Source of the DNA: Leguminivora glycinivorella
Lineage: Eukaryota; Arthropoda; Insecta; Lepidoptera; Tortricidae
Reading direction: 5' to 3'
Length of the DNA: 64,000 nt
Assembly (NCBI RefSeq): GCF_023078275.1
Contig: NC_062982.1
Location: 1,727,001-1,791,000, forward strand
Shown: piece by piece, positions 61,216 to 64,000 of the stretch
Layout of the letters: each line of letters begins with the position of its first letter
How positions within the stretch are numbered: position 1 is the first letter of the stretch
The notes under the pieces: generated by a model
What the model was told of the DNA's origin: nothing
Databases searched by the model: none
The model's input: only the letters and a program-made list of their open reading frames with translations
Made by a program: the position numbers and the translations under genes

Positions 61216-64000
61216 GGCTTTCGTGATGGTAAGCGGTTGATTGCAGTTGGTTTACAGACAAAATTTTGCAAACTCCTTGCATGGTTGACGAAATGAATTC
61301 GGTTCCGCGATCTGTCGCGATTTCGCGCGGAATTCCGTATCGTAATATGAAGTTATTTACAAAAGCTCGCGCCACTGTATCCGTTTCCTTATATGGAAGT
61401 GGGTATGCCTCCACGTATTTAGTTAGTTCGCATTGCAATGTTAGTATATAATTGTACCCGTTTGAATCCTTAGTGAGCGGGCCTACCAAATCTAAATATA
61501 TTTTTTCCATGGCAGCTGTAGCTGTTGAGGTAACGCAAAGGGGTTGCTTTACGTATTTATGAAACTTCTGTCTTTGACATTTATCGCAACGTTTTACAAA
61601 TTGCTGGATGTCATTGTCCATTCCCGGCCAGTAATAATAACGTTTTATATTATTTGTCATTCTACGTATTCCCGCATGACCACTTGTGGGCAAAATGTGG
61701 AAATCGTTTATTATGACTCGCCTGTCGTCCTTGTCGTCGACTTTCGTGGCACCTTTAATTATACATAATCGGGGTCCGGACCCTTTATTATACGTATGCA
61801 TATGCTGAGCTAGCTCTTTAATAATCGATGCGGTGCCTCTGTTATATAATATGCATACTTCCTCTATTTGCTGTGCCTTGCAAAATGTACCTAATTCCCT
61901 CGCGAGGAAGGCTCGTTCCGTACGCGACTGGGTTTTAGGCTTGAGACACAATGTCATCGAGGATGGCGAATATATTATTTCGTTATTGTTACTGGTTATG
62001 CAGTCGGGTTGTTGCGATATCTTATGATAGTCTGCTATGCTAAAAGTTAATTCGGGCATGTTTCCCGGTTTTCTAAAGATTTCCACTATTGTCGGGTGAT
62101 CAGTCCGTACACCGTGGTTATCTGTTTTAGCTGTTTTTTCCTCTTGGTTTTGCTGTTCTAGTTTCTTCCATTGTGCTCGAGTCATTACTGAGATCACGTG
62201 TTTTGACATCTCTTTTAGATCTTTGCTGGTAATCTCAATCCGAGATAATGCATCAGCTGCTGCATTGTCTTTCCCCTTGAGATAGTCTACCGTGAAATCG
62301 TACTCCTCCAAACACAGGCGGAATTTTGTCAAGCGACTAGATGGGTCCTTCATACTAAACAAGTAGACGAGTGGACGATGGTCTGTAACAATTCTGAACC
62401 TGCGGCCATATAGATAGGGACGAAAATATTTTACTCCCCATGTAATGCATAATAGTTCTAGTTCTGTTGTTGAGTAGTTCTTTTCTGCTTGATTTAAGGG
62501 TCGGCTGGCGTATGCAACTGGTAAGCCATTTTTATTTGACAAAACACAACCCAACGCTACGCCCGACGCGTCCGTGTGTAAGATGAACTCATTGTTATCA
62601 GAGAAGTCGGGATACTGCAATAAAGGTGGGTTCACTATAGCTGTTTTTAAGGTTTCAAATGCTTTATGACACTGCGTTGTCCATTTAAATGTTGCGTGTT
62701 TTTTTAGTAAGCTATTTAATGGTTGAGTAATTTCCGAAAATCGAGGAATGAATTTCCTGTAATAGTTGACGAAGGCCACAAAACGTCTGACCTCGTCCGC
62801 GTTTTTTGGTACTGGGTAATTATTCACTACTGTTATCTTTTTTGGATCTGGTTTTATTCCTGCTGGGGTTACTATGTGCCCTAGATATAAAATTTCCTTT
62901 TGTAGAAAGTTGCATTTTTGCGGATTTAATTTAAAATTTACTTTTCTCAACCTAGCGAACACATCTATCAGGTTTTTATTGTGTTGATCCAGATTTCTTC
63001 CCATTATAATAATGTCATCTAAGTAAACTATACATTTTAAATTGTTTAGGCCGGACATAGCGATGGTCATTGCTCTGCTAAATGCATTGGGACTATTTTT
63101 TAAACCCATTGGCAGTCTCTTCATCTGCCAGTGTTTGTCTGCGGCGATGAAAGAAGTGTATTTTCTACTTTCCTTGTCTAACTTAATTTGATAATAACCC
63201 TGATTTAAATCTAACGTACTGAAGTACATTGCGCCCGTGAGGGAGTCTAATATATCGGTTATATTGGGCAAAGGGAATTTGTCATTTTCGATTTGCTCGT
63301 TCACTTTTCGGTAATCAATAACCAATCTCCATTTCTTTTCTCCATCTATTCCCGCTTTCTTGGGCACCAGCAGGACTGGACTTGCCCATTCGGACCGTGA
63401 TTCCTCTATTATGTCGTCCTGTAACATTTTTTTTATTTGTCTAGTTATCTCCGTTTTTTGCGCGTGCGGTAAGCGATAGGGTTTTGTGTATACCGGTGAG
63501 GAACCGGGCTTTAATCGAAGCTCTTGCTCATATAGATTCATAGTACTTAGGGAGTCCCCTGGGAGCTGGAATATATCGGCATACTTGGCGCAGATGCTAG
63601 CAATGGTTTCCTTTTCTTCGCCATTCAGATTAGCTAGTGGCAGCAGAGAAAATAGTAGCTTCACTCTATCCGCGTTATTTTTGCATGACTCAAAAGAAAA
63701 GCATTCGTAGTCACGTAGCGGCCTTATTTGTGGCGTGAAATTATTTATAATTATATCATTGCTACGCGTGTTTAATACTTTAACGAATATTTGTCCATTT
63801 CTGTTCTGAGTCACGGTATTTGCTACAAAAATTCCTTCTCCTATTTCTCCCGATAGGACTACGCAATCGCCCGTGCAATTAGTTGATATTTTTATTACTG
63901 ATTCACTTCGCGCTGGCAACTTCACAAGGTTGGAGTTCATGGATTCGTTTTCTGTTACGTTTATATGGAGGGGTATGCTATGTATGTGATTCAAGGTAAT
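61100..64000 (-). pseudogene. Gypsy-type LTR retrotransposon pol: RT, RNase H and integrase (partial, integrase broken)
   Basis: The frame is open from the window end (64000) to 61100, about 966 codons, with no stop. Numbering from NHIHSIPL at 63994: reverse transcriptase at about 180-370, with FSTLDLNQGYY (Asp 262) and CIVYLDDIII (YLDD, 324-327). RNase H follows, with HTDASGVALG (Asp 475) and VTDHRPL. The integrase HHCC finger has H766, H773, C803, C806. The integrase core has YLDLVGP (Asp 835) and ATDRGTEF (Asp 895). The third acidic residue of the D,D-35-E triad should fall near position 931, but the sequence breaks off after HHESLGG (929) and continues out of frame, so the catalytic glutamate and about two dozen residues around it are missing. 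The last 35 residues in this frame are spurious. Gag, protease and the 5' LTR lie beyond the window. The layout resembles the mdg1/412 group, by recall. Integrase activity from this copy should be absent. Confidence 0.9.

Noticed and set aside
1..64000. A CRISPR array, operon or bacterial contamination
   Set aside because: No regularly spaced direct repeats with unique spacers and no closely packed co-directional bacterial-type genes; introns and SINEs indicate an animal genome.

Overview
This looks like about 64 kb of an insect nuclear genome, most likely a moth or butterfly. The call rests on A+T-rich spacer, intron-bearing coding pieces with ordinary GT/AG splice sites, and many repeat types I associate with Lepidoptera (tRNA-headed SINEs, RTE-like LINE tails ending in a stop and a short simple repeat, GC-rich hairpin MITEs). 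No rRNA, CRISPR array, bacterial operon or convincing functional tRNA gene was seen. Ordinary host coding sequence is nearly absent: the only good candidate is one internal exon of an unrecognised, charged, low-complexity protein at 43364-44051 (minus).

Layout. 0-1.9 kb: minus-strand non-LTR retrotransposon, with zinc-knuckle ORF1 (frameshifted) and the start of an endonuclease-type ORF2. 2.4-9.8 kb: LINE tail relics, MITEs and long featureless A+T-rich spacer. 9.87-10.72 kb: two spliced plus-strand exons resembling the C-terminus of a DUF4806-type protein. 14.77-17.04 kb: two minus-strand exons of a CACTA/EnSpm-like transposase (Transposase_21-like), well spliced but frameshifted once. Between these two convergent genes lie two large palindromic elements, a SINE and a LINE 3' end. 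17-32 kb: dense MITE, SINE and hAT-type insertions, several with readable target-site duplications. 32.7-33.4 kb: a long CCCTAT-type simple repeat, followed by tandem LINE 3'-UTR copies interrupted by a palindromic SINE dimer. 35.7-37.5 kb: a giant inverted repeat with about 670-bp arms. 38-58 kb: more MITEs (at least six families in the window as a whole), LINE tails and the host exon. 59.4-64 kb: minus-strand Gypsy-type LTR retrotransposon with its 3' LTR and most of pol; it is defective in the integrase core and runs off the window end.

How it fits together. Most of the content is mobile DNA inserted into mobile DNA, and several insertions can be read base by base because the target duplication or an interrupted reading frame is still visible: a TA-flanked MITE inside a LINE frame at 48.0 kb, hAT-type elements with 8-bp duplications at 21.9, 29.3 and 41.0 kb, 3-bp TTA/TAA (PIF/Harbinger-like) MITEs at 5.0, 36.2/36.9, 38.1, 46.9, 48.7 and 49.0 kb, and a SINE dimer with a 14-bp duplication at 33.5 kb. 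The recurring unusual theme is inverted (snap-back) duplication at scales from 60 bp to 1.8 kb. I did not find a clearly new defence, biosynthetic or signalling system. The most interesting leads are the convergent DUF4806-like/transposase pair, the giant palindrome, and the snap-back SINE structures.
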